NCBI GenBank assembly: GCA_001600455.1
Contig: BCKC01000005.1
Span: 1,364,001-1,428,000, forward strand
Direction: 5' to 3'
Length of the DNA stretch: 64,000 nt
Source of the DNA: Endocalyx cinctus
Taxonomy: Eukaryota > Ascomycota > Sordariomycetes > Amphisphaeriales > Apiosporaceae
Part shown: piece by piece, positions 31,912 to 42,904 of the stretch
How the letters are laid out: every line of letters starts with the position of its first letter
How positions within the stretch are numbered: position 1 is the stretch's first letter
Notes under the pieces: generated by a model
Database searches by the model: none
What the model saw: the letters and a program-made list of their open reading frames with translations, nothing else
Told to the model about the DNA's origin: nothing
Position numbers and translations under genes: made by a program

Positions 31912-34900
31912 CCATTTATGTATGCAACTCGTATTATATCTAACCTGACTGACAGGCTGGTATGACGATATTGAATTTTTAAGTTATATACTCAATGTAC
32001 CATTCATGATGTTTACGTTCTGGGATGGATGGGTGAATAGGTGGATGAATGGATACTACAGTACTTGTATATCACGTACGGTAGGCTAGGTAGATACTTT
32101 TAGTAGTTGTACATATAGATGGATAATAGAGGAATTGATGAGATTTTTTTTATTTTTTTTAGGTGAGGCAAGAAGTGTTTCGGCGTTGTTGGGTATTGGT
32201 GGTAGGAAGATAAAAAAGCGTCAAGCTTCGGCGGTTAGTTTTGCATGTACGTACTATGCACGCTATTGAGAGTTCAAGTTATTAAATGGTAATTAGAACA
32301 TCAGCTGAGCCCTGTCGACAGTAGCGTAAATAGGTACTAACCTGATTCTAAGCCCCCCCCTTGTCACACCCGATCACGTCGCGTAAAGATCTAAGTGGAC
32401 GAAGTGACGAGAAGTTTGGGGGGTAGTGGTACTGTATGTGGACAAGTCCGGCTGGGGGAGGGAAGCAGATGAGTTGCACACATTTGCGGGATACCACATT
32501 ACCTACTTACCAAGTACATATATATCAACGTAAACACATGGATAAACATTAACATCCACGAATATGCATATGTGTGGATATGTATCCATTATTGTTGTCA
32601 TTCTTTCTTCTTTTTTGAATGCGTCTGTCTCTATCTCTTCCTCGATTCCTCGATATGAATCCGAAGGTCAGAACGCTGTAAAAAAGAGGGTCGAGTCCAA
32701 CTAAGAGTATATTTAAAAGGAGATTATGAGATATGAAATATGTAATAAAGAGTCCACGTCATAGTGTGATGTATTCGTTATATTAGTGCGAATAAATGAG
32801 GGTTACTCAGACCTAACGAGAAGGGGACCCTACCATCATCCCTTACCACAATTATTCTTATTTGGTTTATCGATTCGAATTCATACATATACATGTGTCA
32901 ATACTAACAACGTACAGGATGATTTTTTGATCAATTGTACGCTTTCTCGAGGAGATATGTATATCAGTTTTTAGTTCTTAGTAACGAATACTTCCAAATA
33001 CCGGGGGACATACATATGTAAAATAATAATGTACTCTAATAGGAGGTACCAAGTTGGTAGTAATTACAACATACAAAGGGTAACCCCGCATATACCTGAG
33101 TACCTACAACTTAGGTGCCGATGGTTAAGTTACTTGATACGCCAGGTACCTGAATACTTGATAATTAGGTAGCGCGATAGCGTGCTACACGTACCTAGAA
33201 GTACTAACTACCTAACTACCTACCTAGGTACCTAGGCACCTAGGGTATCCTTTCTATCCCGAAGTTATCAAACTTCCAATCATTACTTAATCTAGATATA
33301 TAACTAATGTCAGGATTCAAGTTGAAGTACTTCGAGTATAAAGTTGTACTCCAACATCTATAAGAAAGTATTAATAATTTACGTGAATATAGGTACGGAG
33401 TAATGGAATTTTCATTACAACTGTTTTTCTTCCTTTCTTTTTTAATTATCCAATTTTTTTTCTTTTTTCTCAATTAGACCAGTCTAGATTCTGCCCATCT
33501 CTTGGACGTAAAAAGCTTGTCTCTCGAGCCTTAAAAAGCTTATCTCCTCCTCATGCATTAATTAATTATTTGCATATTTTACGAAGTACTAAATTAAGTA
33601 CTATCATAAATACCAACATAAACTATCTTTAAGAAGTTTCCAATAAAGTAACCTACGTACCGAGTCCTATTTTATTTAAGATATTTATCATGTCGTATCG
33701 TCTTGCGTAAGTGAATTGGAAATGTTTTGTTTGAGCAATATCGAAACTTTGGTTGCGAGGAAAATCAAACCCCCCACCTAAGGAGAAAAAAAAAAAAAAA
33801 AAAAAAAGGTAAGATGCTACTTGCTGACGTTCGCGCATTTGGAGCTAACCTAACTTTTTGATGTTGAGGGAAATAAATTCAGTATGACAAGTAGTGTAGG
33901 TACATGCATTTCATTTCTACTCTTTTCCATGTTTAAAATAAAATCAAATGTCATCAAATAATAATAATAACTTGCTGGTATTTAACCTAGCATTTTCGAA
34001 CTAACGGTAATACGTGATATACATATACATATACAACGTGGTAGAAGAAATGTTTTAACGTCATGCTACACTACTCATGCCTCGCCGTAGTGCCAAGCAT
34101 CACGAATGCCGGTCAGAATGTGATACCGTTTTTGACCTTCACTCCAAGGCATATGGATAATACTTGAGGGTGTGGTAATGTATGCACAACTTACATCATC
34201 ATACCCTCCCATATAAAACCATCTTTACTTCGATGCTTCAATCGACGTAGAAATTCTATCTGTGGAGTAGACATTACCTAACTCTTTATCATCATCCTTA
34301 TTACATATCGTTATCAATCAGCTCTTCGGGGAATGAACCCTGAATTTTAGAATTACGATTTGCTTATGAGCATGACATGTATGAATATGATGAGTCAAAC
34401 AGTTTCCATTTCGTTATATACTACCGCTAGGTAGAGTTTTTCGTGCCAGAGATTGGTACTAAGTAGTGTCCCATCCTCATCGTACGGTACGTGCATAAAG
34501 CTGAAGAGGCCCCGAATCACCCGAATTATTTCCATCAAATCCGCTCAAATCAAACCTACTTTTGATTTTCTTTTTTAATTTTATTTCTTTTCCTATTCTC
34601 GGCCGTATCATACCCTATCCGTAATATCGGATAAGGTGGCCCGATCTCGAACCGAAGAAAAAAAAAAGGGGAGGGGGGGGGATAGTCAGTCAAGAAATGA
34701 CTTAAAACGGCGTTTTGTTCGCCGTTATTTCTCATACATTCTGTAAAAAAACCATTTAAATCAGATGGCGTTAGGTATAAGTAAGTAAGCAAGAATACTA
34801 GCCGTTTGTGAAGATTTTCCGAGTGACATGTCAGTACGTGGACAGTGCCCGAGATGGTACACGTGAAGTGGACTAGGTTAATGAAGTTTTACTAATAAGT

Positions 34901-37589
34901 TCATAGCTCAATACGTAGAGCCAACTCAGCTACCACTCTTGATATACCTGGTCAAAATCTATCGTAGCGTGAGGGGGTTGTCACATCTTTCTTCTCCAAC
35001 ATACCACGGAGAAGTAGATCGAAAGATTCCCTCCCCTCTGTAACTGCGCACGAAGTAATCTGATGCATTCAGAACCACATCTCTCTCTAGCGCGACACAG
35101 CGCCCTTTGCTTCAGTTGTAGTCCTGGTTAAACGCTGTGACACGTATTTTTCTCGACCTTCGAAAAGGGACGATTATCAATCACCGGCCACCAACATCTT
35201 CGTCCATTGGGTAAGAAGCTTCCATGCACCCTGGAAAAAAAAAAAAAAAGAGGTATGCATGTTGGGAGTACGCGTTATTTCCTTTTATCGAACAACGTAG
35301 TATTGTGATTTGCACCATTCCCTTCGCGGGATGATCTTTTTTTTTTCTCTCTTATACATATACATGTATATATATTATAAAAAAGCAGCATTCGGTGAGC
35401 ACCTATTGCAGTTAAAGCCTTTTCGCCTTTTCGACAATCCTACTAGTCAATGTCCCATACACCCCATATTTGGTTCGACCAACTTTACATAGACATACAT
35501 GTACTAAATATATGACATATTCAAGTTTTTTTTAAGTTTTTTTTCTCCAATGACAATCGCAGACAGGATGAATAGAGTATAAACGAATCGCCTCTTGAAA
35601 GATTTCATCTAATTCGTTTTCACGTTCCAAAATATCGTGCCAGAAATTGATTCTAAAATCAATCAGCTGCATTGCATCCGCCGGATATCACTCCGCTACT
35701 ACCACTCGCCTTCTTCAGAATACCTTCTTCAGCTCCTTGCCCGACTCGGTACAGTACGGATGAAAGAGGAGAGCAAGATCTTCATTTTTCCTTACCGCTC
35801 TAAGACGCGCAGAGCCAGATTTTTGTCGGAATAAAGCAAATCGGCGAATACCCCGGTCTTAGCATGCATTCCTCCAAAATGTGAGTCGCACGAGTTCTTT
35901 TGTTCCTATATTGTGGGACAGAGAAACTAGAAAGTTCCACAGGGAACCCGTGGAAAGCAAAAAAAAAAAAAAAACATGACTCGTTATAAGCATTGAGGGA
36001 GAGGGGTGAAAAAAAAAAAGAAAAAGAGTATTTGTGACCTTGATTAGTTCTAGGAAAACAAGGGAAGATAGGGAAATCCACTTGGGAGGCAGCCTTCCTT
36101 AGTCCTTACCCCGGTTTATCATTCCCTCTCCCTAGGTTCAATTGGGTTCTATGCAGTAGGTTCCGATAATTCTATGAGTTCTGAGTACTAATTGGCTACA
36201 GCATATCTCGTCACAAAATGTTATTTTAAACCTGGCTTAAAACTAAAAAGAAAGAAAAAAAAACTTGGCCTGGGTAGAAATTTGTAATTCCATTTTCATA
36301 TGGCACCAAGCGGTATACCTACGTATCTTCATTGCCTCAACATGAAAGGAAGTATATACTCATATGCTCTATTGCAAGGGCACTGTTAGAATAATAATTA
36401 GAAGAATAGAAGAACAGGTTAAAAGAGCAAAATCTGAATATGAATTGCCTCTGTTCAATATTGATAAAATTTGGTACATGATTTACTGCTAAACTTTGTA
36501 GTTTCTCTGGTTCTCTCTGCAATACCACGTAGCCGCGGTGTTCGTTATAACAGATAAGAAACCAGACAAACAAGAAGCCCCTCCTCAAGCTCGTCTCGGT
36601 ACTTGCTGAGCACATCGGGTTGAAATCAAACACGACTCGCATTTATGCGAGTGACATCTTTTCCGTCGGTAAGGAAATGACAATATAGCAGAAACTGCTG
36701 AAGCCGAATCATCCGGAGAACTAGAGCCTCGTGTTCGAGGAGAGAGTTACAAGATGATGATATAACGCACTGCTTTGAAGGACAAAGTCATAAAACTTGG
36801 ATGGTACCTACGACTAGTTAAACTACTAAATGGCTGGAGACAAGATCACGAGAGGTTTCCCCCCACTCTCGCTGTGAACAGAAGATAAGGCACCTATGAT
36901 TTTCCACTAGGATCGAAACTTCTCTTCGTTCATTAGGCTGCTGACAATCCTTGTAAAAATCCATAGAGACTAGGGAATTAACTGACCAACTATCCATCGA
37001 GAGAGGGCGTGTGGAAATAATATTACTGTTTATACACTCTTACTAGCAAAAAAAGATAATTATCCAGGCAATGCACGTGGCTTAGAACAAGAATTTGTTT
37101 CTCCAGTTTCCCCTTTCCTAGGGTGTAACTTAGCTTGCACAAATCTACAAAACTAACGCGAGATATTTCCTAAGGAGTCACTCTTATTATAATTATATTT
37201 CGATAGCCATGAGCATATAGTAAGTACTAATTCCAGAACCAATCTACATGTAGTTTAGAGATCCGCGTTTGTAAACTAGAGAGTAAGATTATCATATCGT
37301 AAATATCACAAAGTCAAATAAACTTTTCACAATACTCCATCGAATTTGTTCTCCTTATCTTTCTCATTATTATCAACAAGTCTAATTATTTCGTAATGAT
37401 TAATTACAAGATGGATATTCAGCTCGTAGAATCAATTTACAGATAACTCTCCTACTAACTCTATTTAACGAATACGCTTTATCCATGAATAATTTAAAAC
37501 ATAGTTACGCGAAGGGGAAGATTTGGACAAGCTCAAGATAATAATTTACATTACGTGAACTGGTTCGTCAACAGATGCTAGCATTAATA

Positions 37590-37660
37590 GCCGAGAACCA
37601 GTTAACTAACTAATTATACATTAGTTTTATCATAATAAAAGTATATTGTCGGCTCTCGGC
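37590..37660. repeat. inverted repeat GCCGAGA ... TCTCGGC
   Basis: GCCGAGA (37590-37596) and TCTCGGC (37654-37660) are perfect 7 bp arms with a 57 bp AT-rich loop, just before a GC-rich island. It may be the end of a decayed mobile element, or chance. Confidence 0.3.
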
Positions 37661-38827
37661 GATAAAAACTTTTCTGTATGGTCGGAAAATGTGGGTTTTT
37701 GCGAGCCCGAAGCCCGTGCCGGATGTCAACCCCCGAAGTGAGGTCGGTCGAGGAGTGATGCCAAGAACGGGGTGGTCCGGCGCTACCACGGTAAGAAAGC
37801 TTGGTATGAAACTACGTTATAATTACAGTTTCTGCTGTTTTCTATAAGAATTCAAATTACATTGCGAAACACAAATGAAGAAGGGAAGCTAGCAGCGTAA
37901 GTATTTGGGTATTTGGGAGGTGTTTTTGACCCCTTATCCTATTAACACAGGCTCGGGTCGCGGCTGAGGTCGGTTACGGACAACGGTCGGAAGTCTTGGC
38001 ATACCCATCGTCACCAGTACCAATTCGGTAATTCGAACTTGATGCATTTTCATTTCTTGCCTCTCTTTTCTTTCCCCTCTGATAGAAAAGACAGCCATGA
38101 GGTCTTAAGCTTCCCATCGTTAGTTTGGGTTGTTTCTTGCTATTTACCATGTTTACGAAGTTGAGAACTTACGTAACAACTAACTTGCCTTGGCTTACTC
38201 ACTGCTTGACGATATGCCAAGCCCATCTCCCAATAATACGGGAAGTATTTCTTTAGTGTAGAGGGTTGACTTGGCAGACGGGCCGCGAGCGCCAAGCAAT
38301 CTTTCCTTCCCCCCCATTCGAATTTGCCCAGCCACTATAAATGGCTCTCCGTTCATAATAAAGTAAATAAGATTATTCCAGTGTCATATGACTGAGCTCT
38401 TCTTACCCTCCATAATTGTGTTTCCCGATAAGATGCTTATACTTATCTCATATACCATTTTTGCACCCTGATGTGTGGACGTATGTACCTGAATCACATT
38501 ATTTACATAGACAGTACTAGAGATCGCAAGTCAGGATGTGAGAAAATAGATTAATGGTGCTGAACTGATTTTAACGTGAAAAAGCGTGAATTTCATACTA
38601 AAAATGACAGAGTGCCGCTCCCATGACCTTCTTTTCCCAAAAAAAAAAAAAAGATTTCCGCCACCAAAAATAAACGCCACGCTTTGAACTAGACCGGAAA
38701 GACGAGCCAAAGAGTTAAGACCCCCCCCCCTTTTCCCAATACTCATTACATTCTTTATCGTAAACGCTAAGAAACGGTCACCTCCCTACACCCTTCCCTT
38801 TCTTTCCCTCTGCTCGTTTCATCCGTC

Positions 38828-39679
38828 TCAAGAAGGAAACCGAAACTCGTCAGGATCTGAACCAAACAGCCACACCTCGAGCTCGTCAAGAGCGTCAAGG
38901 TCATTCTTCGGGAGCGCGACACCAACCTCTGGATCGTACCAGCCGCGCGTGCGCTTCGTCTGGGTCTCCTCCAGGGACTCGCCCACCTTCCTACAGCTAT
39001 CGAAGTCTATCAGGACCAAGACGTCGTCCGCGTCGAACATGACGTTGCACGGCGTGATATCGTTGTGAACGAGGCCGAGCGAGTGCAGGTGACGGACGGC
39101 GTCGCGGATTCCGCTCAGGTCAATATCGTCGTCTTTTTCCGACATTCTCCCTCGCCGCCGCCGCTGCTTTTGGAAAGTCGCCTTGATTAGGTTATCCGGG
39201 TTCAGCCTCTGCTGCAGCGTGCGCTCGTACCGCGTCAGGCATATCCCCGCGACGCGACCGCCCCCCGGGGTCTCCCTGTACCCGTGGTAGGCCGCGACGT
39301 TCCGGTGCGGGTGCCTCCCGAGGATCTCGTGGCTCTCGACCGTGCGCCGGACCTGGTACTCGAGGTCGACGCCGCGGCTGTACGCGTACAGGGAGGGCGT
39401 CTTGATAAAGTAGAAAGACGACGACGACGACGACGACGACTTTTCGCCGTCTGCTTCGGCCGCCGCCCGGCGCCAGTCCGGGCTCGCGAGCGGGCCCCGG
39501 TCTTCCGTCTTGATGGGCTCCGCGTCCAGCAGCTGCGAGAAACCGGTCGGCCGTTTCCGTCGGTTGAGCCACTTCACGATGTACAGCATGCCGTTGTAGC
39601 GGGCGATACCCGTCATGTGGGTGAATTGGATATCGTTGCCGATCGCGTTGAAAACCGCATTGGATTGAATGATTTCCAT
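38828..39679 (-). CDS. kinase-like protein with variant catalytic motifs
   Basis: A single exon of 283 residues; MEIIQSNAV at 39679 is preferred over the in-frame 39736 because a poly-A stretch would encode the extra Lys-rich residues. The C-terminal half carries the catalytic loop LVHNDITPCNVMF (His205-Asn206-Asp207, Asn212) and the metal motif LIDFDSC (Asp225-Phe226-Asp227), that is HND and DFD in place of HRD and DFG, then KRTRGWYDPE. This is the pattern of an expanded, mostly uncharacterised fungal kinase-like family. An N-terminal YIVKWL may hold the ATP Lys. Residues encoded by a (GAC)n run at 39417-39440 form a Ser8 tract. Substrate is unknown. Confidence 0.75.
   Translation of the reverse strand: MEIIQSNAVFNAIGNDIQFTHMTGIARYNGMLYIVKWLNRRKRPTGFSQLLDAEPIKTEDRGPLASPDWRRAAAEADGEKSSSSSSSSFYFIKTPSLYAYSRGVDLEYQVRRTVESHEILGRHPHRNVAAYHGYRETPGGGRVAGICLTRYERTLQQRLNPDNLIKATFQKQRRRRGRMSEKDDDIDLSGIRDAVRHLHSLGLVHNDITPCNVMFDADDVLVLIDFDSCRKVGESLEETQTKRTRGWYDPEVGVALPKNDLDALDELEVWLFGSDPDEFRFPS
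39417..39440. repeat. (ACG)n trinucleotide repeat in coding sequence
   Basis: Eight ACG units on the + strand encode consecutive Ser residues in the kinase-like protein. Confidence 0.85.
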
Positions 39680-40585
39680 TTTTTTTTTTTCTCTTCCCCG
39701 TATTTCTTCTGACTTTTTTTTATTTGGGATTTTCAACTTGATTCTCTATTATACTTCATTGATAATTGAATTGTTCATCAATTCCTTTTTTAACAATTAA
39801 ATGTCGGTCAGAAATGAACAAGACGGGAAAAAAGGGGGGCAAATTTGGAGAACTTTTTTTTGAATTGGATACTTTTGTGTGTGCCTGGGAGAGGGTAATG
39901 TGACCGTACATGACGTATCATCACATAAATATTTTTGTGTGACTAGCCTTTTTTTACGCATCGTGATCCTATGCGTCGGAATTCTAGATGCCAAACCGGA
40001 GTTACACGTAGTTGAAAAGATGGATCTGGGCTTGTTGAAAATTCAGGATGAGTGGCTTGATGGATTTTGTTTTATTACCGAAACACGTATCCTTTCGAAT
40101 GTATGGGAAATCCTAGTAAACAATTCATGGACGTAGTTATATTTTACCCATATATACACAGATGCCATTTCATAAATCCCACAATCCTACGGTACAGTAC
40201 CTACATATTTACGATGCCTGTCTGCCTGTCTGCCTGTACCATAGTATAGGTAAATATTCCTCCGGTGCGGGGAAAAAGTAACCCGCATCCATCCTGCCAT
40301 CCTCACCCCTGCTGCCCAAAATACCACATCGTGTTCCGGATCATGCCATACGCCAACGATCCAGACCTTTCTTTTTCTTTTCTTTTCTTTTTTTTTTTTT
40401 GCCAATTTTTCATTCTTTCCCCTTTGACCTTCCCCAGGCATACAAACAATACCTCCAAATCGGCTATAGAAATTGTTTTTTTTTTTTTTTTTTTGGTGTG
40501 TAAATTCTCCTCTTCCCCGATCCAACCCATATGTAACCTAGGCACATAAAAACAAGCATCTTCGCGCGTTTTTTTTTTTTTTTCC
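39680..40585. other. promoter of kinase-like gene and 3' flank of GH45
   Basis: It contains several long T tracts (39681-39690, 40388-40400, 40477-40494, 40570-40583) and three GCCTGTCT units at 40215-40237. No gene is seen. Confidence 0.5.
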
Positions 40586-41755
40586 TTAAACCGCATTCGC
40601 CGTCGCGCGCGGCGCCGGGGTGGGCGTGTACGTGCCGACGCTGCTGGACCCGGTCGGGGTCTCGTCGATGGCGTCGCTGCTCCGGGCGCAGCCCGACTTG
40701 GCCACGAGCGCGGCCGGGCACGCGACCTGGGTGAACTCGACATCCGGGTTGTCGGCCCCGCCGAACCAGTCGAACCGCCAGTAGCACCCATCCTTGAGGG
40801 CGTCGGGGAAGCTGTCGCAGGCCTCGCGCGAGGTCACGCCGCCGTACCGCTCGCCCCAGCCGTCCGGGGGTGCGCCGTATCTGTTTTTAAAAGAGAGGGG
40901 GACGGGTTAGGAATTTGAGTAAATAAATAAATAAATTATATTAGGAAAAGAAAAAAAAAAAAAAAAAAAAAGAGAGAGAGAGGTCTAGAAGCAAACTTAC
41001 TGGTCGGTGCAGGCGTTGAATAAACCGACTCCGCCACCCGGAATCTGGTTGGCAAGAAATTATGCAACGTTAGCGACTCTCTCCAATATAGATCGGAAGT
41101 TGGATTTGATTATGTGGTGTAACGGTAAGAAATATCACACGTTATGGCTCCATTTCATGTTGGCTGCCTTTTGTTTTTTCTTCTTCTCACAAAAGTACCC
41201 GGACCAAAAGGTAAGGAAGAGAGATGGAGATTATTTTTTTTATTTATTTTTTTTTTTTGTGTAAACACGTACCGCAATATCGAAATGATTCTCCCCCAAA
41301 TCGCCGCCCGTATTCGAAGCCTGCACGATCATCTTCTTGCCCTGCACGGGCCCGCTCGTAAACGTGAGCTCGTAGCAGGCGCAGCACCAGGTCGTCTCGG
41401 TCTGGCCCGAGATCCGCACGGCCGCCCAGCCGTACGAGGTATCCTCGTCGACGGCCCAGGGGCTGTTGGACGAGCACATGTACGCGCCGCCGCCGGCGTC
41501 GCACCCCGAAGCCGTCGCGCCGTTATCACTCAAAGATTGGTCGTCCTTGCTGCAGGTCCCGACCAGCTGTCCGCTGTTCGTCTTCTGCGACCACCCGCAC
41601 GACGGCTTGCAGCAGTCCCAGTACCGCGTCGTGCTGCCCGTCCCCGACGCGCCTTGCCCGGATACCGGGGCCGGCGTGGACGAGAGCGCGAGGAGACCCG
41701 CTAAGAGGGCGCCGCGGGTGCTTTTCCGCGTGCTGAGCTTGCTTGGGAACTGCAT
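40586..41755 (-). CDS. secreted endoglucanase, GH45
   Basis: Three exons, 41273-41755, 41001-41044 and 40586-40880, join to 273 residues. [33 protein letters not shown] is a signal region. [14 protein letters not shown] holds the nucleophile-side Asp47 and HFDIAIPGGGVG holds the second catalytic Asp159; [30 protein letters not shown] and [12 protein letters not shown] are diagnostic for GH45. It hydrolyses internal beta-1,4 bonds of cellulose by inversion. The protein ends in a Thr/Pro-rich tail ([22 protein letters not shown]) with no cellulose-binding CBM1, so either the module was lost or it never had one. The middle exon is only 44 bp. The ATG at 41785 in the same frame would spoil the signal peptide. 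Confidence 0.95.
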
Positions 41756-42904
41756 CTCTGCTGTTGATCGTCGTGAAAGGGGCAAAGGTCTACGTGCTTG
41801 CCAGTATCGAATGGCGTGAGTGAGGAGTTGTTGATAGTATGAAACGAAGTATCGTAGAAGCCGCGATTCAACACCGAGAAAGTTTGCTAATGAATATCTA
41901 AGGCGATATAGAAGAGCGAAGAAAAAAAGGTAGGGTCCTACCTGGGTAGATATCTAAATTTGAGGGGTGCTGTAGATCTGGGTTTTCATCTAATAACCTC
42001 CGCACCGCTAAGGGGTAAAACGAGGCGATGACGGGGAGAACTCCATAATCATTTGATCTCTCGTATTCTCTTCTAGTAATCAAGGCCCAAACATAAGAAG
42101 AAATGTAAATTTTAATCTGTTTGCTATATTATCAAAACTGATCCTCGTGCGTCATCCAATATGTTTCCCTCATGGCAATAGCCGTCTTGTCACCCCACAC
42201 CTGGGAATTTATATATCTTCCCCCGCCAGATCCTACCACGCCCGCGGGATCTACATTGTGGAAATTGACTGATGAAACTTAGCCAGGCCGTGTATAACCT
42301 CTCATTCACGTCATCCAGGGAAGTGAGAGCTGTAGCATATTATATGGCTCACTATGGAGAGTAATTAGGTAAAGGGTTGTGGGTTATAACCGGTTATGAG
42401 TAACCATGGATGCTGGCAAAATATCCAGGGTCATCTGGAAAAAGACACCTTAATACAACAACCGGCGGGTAGATCATTCCGCCACTTCATATATTGGAGA
42501 CTCTGTTCACTCGGCGTCTCTGACTTCTCCGCATCTGTTCGTTCTATTTTCATCATTATTTGTTTACATAGCATGGCGAAAAGACATTGTGAAGTAAAAT
42601 AACCAATCTGTAAAGTAAAGCGTCTACTCGCTAGTCAGGAGTAGTCAAGACGAGAAAGACCTTTATAGTCAAGTGAAAAATTCAACACGCAATCGTAGTT
42701 AATCACAAGTAATTAGTAAAAGACCTTGAGTAATTTAGGCATTGGTATTCCCTTTCTTTTTTTTTATATTGATATTGTGGGGCAGCTAGCTACAAGAGAA
42801 TAACATCTTGTTTATCCCCCGGACGGTTACCCTATGCTCAACCCAGCGCAAGCCATTTCACCTAGCCCTTGGATCGTGAGTGTTAATACTGAATGATGAT
42901 TTTC
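41756..42904. other. upstream of GH45, downstream of HET-C
   Basis: No exon was found. The frame at 41898-42083 looks random. Confidence 0.5.

Larger units (their letters stand above)
30687..38827. other. 8.1 kb gene-free AT-rich region
   Basis: After the possible 5' exon of the RING gene (to 30906) no exon, tRNA or rRNA could be supported. It contains GT-rich and GGATAT-type tandem repeats (31801-31911), a block packed with CCTAGG and GGTACC palindromes (33100-33245), one TACGGAGTA (33394-33402), a 22 bp A tract (33786-33807), and two GC-richer islands (about 37680-37800 and 37940-38050) next to an inverted repeat (37590-37660). Short open frames such as 36337-36642 look random. Confidence 0.55.

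Noticed and set aside
36337..36642. 101-codon frame in the empty region
   Set aside because: Composition and lack of motifs fit chance in AT-rich DNA.
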